From Dichotomocladium elegans (Eukaryota > Mucoromycota > Mucoromycetes > Mucorales > Lichtheimiaceae), in NCBI GenBank assembly GCA_025716815.1, contig JAIXMN010000070.1, positions 1-36,328 on the forward strand: a stretch of 36,328 bases of DNA, in the 5' to 3' direction. The first letter of the stretch is position 1, and each line of letters starts with the position of its first letter. Positions 34,513-36,328 of the stretch are shown here, piece by piece. The notes under the pieces are model-generated. The model had not been told where the DNA came from. It was given only the letters and a program-made list of their open reading frames with translations, and searched no databases. The position numbers and the translations under genes are program-made.

Positions 34513-36328
34513 TTACCTCCCCCCCAGAATGTTGGTCGACCTCGACCAATTGCGTAGCGGGACGATCAATCTTGCAAGAAACAACGGGATCGTACCAAGG
34601 GGTGGTTGGTGGGCGTTTTGCATGGGTTGGGCGTAAGCGATCGGTATGAACCCAAGAGCCGTAAACTTGATTATTCATATCCTTGATCTGATAGGTATCC
34701 GAGTCGAGATTACGTTTGATGATAGTATAAGGTCCTTTCCAATTGTACTCGAGACTCAGTTTGTTTTCGTGTCGCATTAGTACGAGGTCGCCGATGTTAA
34801 AGACTTGATGAAGCATAATAGCATCCCAAATGGTCTTGTCACGTTGAGCATTTGCACGCAATCTTTCAGCGGCAGCGGCGCGTTCTTGACTTAAACGTAA
34901 TAATGAAGGTTTTCGATTGTTAAAAATCTCCTTGGGATCTTCGGTTGGCTCTTGTAATACAATGGGTCGTAATATATCACCAGGTAGACGTGGTTCAACA
35001 CCATACACCATAAAGTAAGGACTGACATTGGTTGTGCGATGTTTGCGAATGTTGCATGCAAAGACTGCTGGCTCCAAAAAGTTGTTCCATCGATATATAG
35101 CACCATTTGTGTACTTGCGGATCATTTGTTTCAATATTCCATTAGTACGTTCAACCTTGCCGTTTGTACGAGGATGGAATGCCGATGTGTATTTGTGATG
35201 AATTTTGGCGCGACCAAGATAAAAGTTGAGTACTTGAGACATAAAATTGGCACCACGATCACTTAGAACTTCGTTCGGACAACCAAACTTCATAACGATT
35301 TCCTCAAAGACAAAGTCTGCAATTGTTTGACCAGTAGCAAGAGGGACAGCACGAGCGATAGTCCAATTGGTGGCATAATCGACAGCAACCAGAATCCACT
35401 TGTTACCTTTCATTGTAGTAGGCAATTCACCGATAAAGTCAAGATGCCATCGAGAAAAAGCCGAAGGTACGTCCAAGGGACGCATTGGTGCATGATGTTT
35501 ACCACGATCAGCATTCGCTGCCAACTGACACTGAGGACAAGAGCGCAACCAATCTTGAATGTCATCCTTCATACCAGGCCACCACCAGCGTTTCTTGAGG
35601 ATATCGTACACTGTTTCTCTTCCAGCATGACCAAAGCTAGTGTGAAATTCTTGTATAATATCCGCTCTTCTTGCGAACAAAGCAAATCGAATTTCGTGCG
35701 TGGAACCACCCTGTCGCATTATTCGGAAAACTTTGTCACCATGTACGGCAAACTTCTCGCGATGTTTCACCAAGAGGTCTTTGTATGCTTGTGGCCATTT
35801 GCTCTCCTCTCTGACATAGAACTTTGGCCAATCCGATTCTTCAATCGACTTGAGTGCATATAAGTATTCTGGTTCCAAAGATGCTTCGTTTGAGTGACAA
35901 TTGGGGCCATCCCTCCTTGATAACAAATCAGGTACATGGTTATCGGCACCACGCTTGTAATGAATCTCGGGGTCATATAACTCCAGTTCTGCAATCCAGC
36001 GAATAAGACGCGGTGGTGGTGGTTTCGTACAACTGCGGAAGTATTGAAGAGGATGATGATCTGTGCGTACGATGTAACGCCGACCTTCCACAAAACAACG
36101 CCAAGAACGTAATGCGTGCAAAATACCTAGTAGCTCCCTTTCTTGAGCAGGATAGTTTCGTTCGGCAGGTGACAACTTCTTTGACTCAAAAGCAATGGGA
36201 TGCATTTGGCCATCCTTCCCTTCTTGCAGCAATACCGCACCAACTCCAAAATCCGAAGCATCTGTCTCGATCTCATATGGTAAGTCCGGATCAGGCGGTG
36301 ACAAAACAGGAGCGGATGTCATGCAGTC
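34505..36328 (-). CDS. Gyp-3 Pol C-terminal part: RNase H, integrase (partial)
   Basis: The frame is open from the window edge (no start expected) to TAG at 34505, eight bases inside the LTR. It encodes RNase H (IETDASDFGVGAVLLQEG; RTDHHPLQYF), integrase zinc finger (FHTSFGHAGRETVYD...CPQCQL), integrase core with D-D-E (WHLDFIGELPTT; LSDRGANFMSQV; NGKVERTNG) and the GPY/F-type module (EYNWKGPYTII). It aligns along its length with Gyp-2 Pol but is clearly diverged, especially near the C terminus. No stop or frameshift is seen in this part. Confidence 0.92.
   Translation of the reverse strand, partial: DCMTSAPVLSPPDPDLPYEIETDASDFGVGAVLLQEGKDGQMHPIAFESKKLSPAERNYPAQERELLGILHALRSWRCFVEGRRYIVRTDHHPLQYFRSCTKPPPPRLIRWIAELELYDPEIHYKRGADNHVPDLLSRRDGPNCHSNEASLEPEYLYALKSIEESDWPKFYVREESKWPQAYKDLLVKHREKFAVHGDKVFRIMRQGGSTHEIRFALFARRADIIQEFHTSFGHAGRETVYDILKKRWWWPGMKDDIQDWLRSCPQCQLAANADRGKHHAPMRPLDVPSAFSRWHLDFIGELPTTMKGNKWILVAVDYATNWTIARAVPLATGQTIADFVFEEIVMKFGCPNEVLSDRGANFMSQVLNFYLGRAKIHHKYTSAFHPRTNGKVERTNGILKQMIRKYTNGAIYRWNNFLEPAVFACNIRKHRTTNVSPYFMVYGVEPRLPGDILRPIVLQEPTEDPKEIFNNRKPSLLRLSQERAAAAERLRANAQRDKTIWDAIMLHQVFNIGDLVLMRHENKLSLEYNWKGPYTIIKRNLDSDTYQIKDMNNQVYGSWVHTDRLRPTHAKRPPTTPWYDPVVSCKIDRPATQLVEVDQHSGGEVMS
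34516..34525 (-). promoter_or_regulatory. Polypurine tract of Gyp-3
   Basis: GGGGGGGAGG on the minus strand lies three bases before the LTR, inside the end of pol. Confidence 0.75.

Larger units (their letters stand above)
29890..36328 (-). mobile_element. Gyp-3: Ty3/gypsy element, 3' part, with MULE in its LTR
   Basis: The pol end (34505-36328) and 3' LTR are present; the 5' part is off the window. The LTR is split by the MULE: 34256-34512 on one side and 29890-29943 on the other, together about 311 bp. The pol protein is a close relative of Gyp-2 pol. Confidence 0.85.

Noticed and set aside
1..36328. CRISPR array, rRNA gene, host metabolic or defence operon
   Set aside because: No short regularly spaced repeats, no rRNA-like segment and no host-type protein gene were seen; every substantial frame belongs to a mobile element.

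Overview
The window looks like fungal transposon-rich DNA, probably an early-diverging (Mucoromycota-type) fungus. That placement is an inference from short-intron architecture, Ty3/gypsy chromoviruses and the non-LTR retrotransposon type; nothing in the window fixes the species. No protein-coding host gene is visible. The only host gene I can support is one intact tRNA-Ser(AGA) gene at 24109-24191 (+). Almost everything else is mobile DNA, much of it nested.

Left part (1-13093): Chromo-1 (1-2363, +) is the 3' half of a chromodomain Ty3/gypsy element, broken by a ~100-bp deletion. It is inserted in the integrase of an older minus-strand gypsy element, Gyp-1 (2364-13093). Gyp-1 is also split between its RNase H and integrase by Chromo-2 (3019-8776, -). 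Chromo-2 is a complete, young chromovirus with 394-bp LTRs differing by one base, a 5-bp target duplication and one 1629-codon open Gag-Pol. Gyp-1 keeps a 5' LTR (12351-13093), gag, a -1 frameshift signal and a protease-RT-RNase H frame.

Middle part (13094-24191): two head-to-tail, full-length non-LTR retrotransposons (tLINE-a 13118-18606 and tLINE-b 18631-24108, both -) sit in the 5' part of the tRNA-Ser gene. Both 3' junctions fall at the identical base, after tRNA nucleotide 15, inside the internal A-box promoter. The target duplications (24 and 15 bp) rebuild an intact tRNA gene to the right of the array. This is the most interesting system here: a tRNA-gene-specific LINE whose insertion leaves its target usable again. 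Each copy encodes a zinc-ribbon/coiled-coil ORF1 and an endonuclease-RT ORF2 joined by a TAATG stop-start. tLINE-a has intact ORF2 and frameshifted ORF1; tLINE-b has long open ORF1 and ruined ORF2.

Right part (24192-36328): Gyp-2 (24225-29549, +) is a complete, very young gypsy element with 377-bp LTRs differing by one base, lying 33 bp past the tRNA gene. It uses a -1 frameshift signal built like that of Gyp-1. Next come a related solo LTR (29563-29887, +) and Gyp-3 (29890-36328, -), whose 3' LTR is split by a complete Mutator-like DNA transposon (29944-34246). That MULE has ~970-bp terminal inverted repeats, a 9-bp target duplication and a transposase gene interrupted by a 57-nt intron. With insertions removed, Gyp-1's LTR edge, both LINEs, Gyp-2 and the solo LTR all fall within about 135 bp around one tRNA gene.
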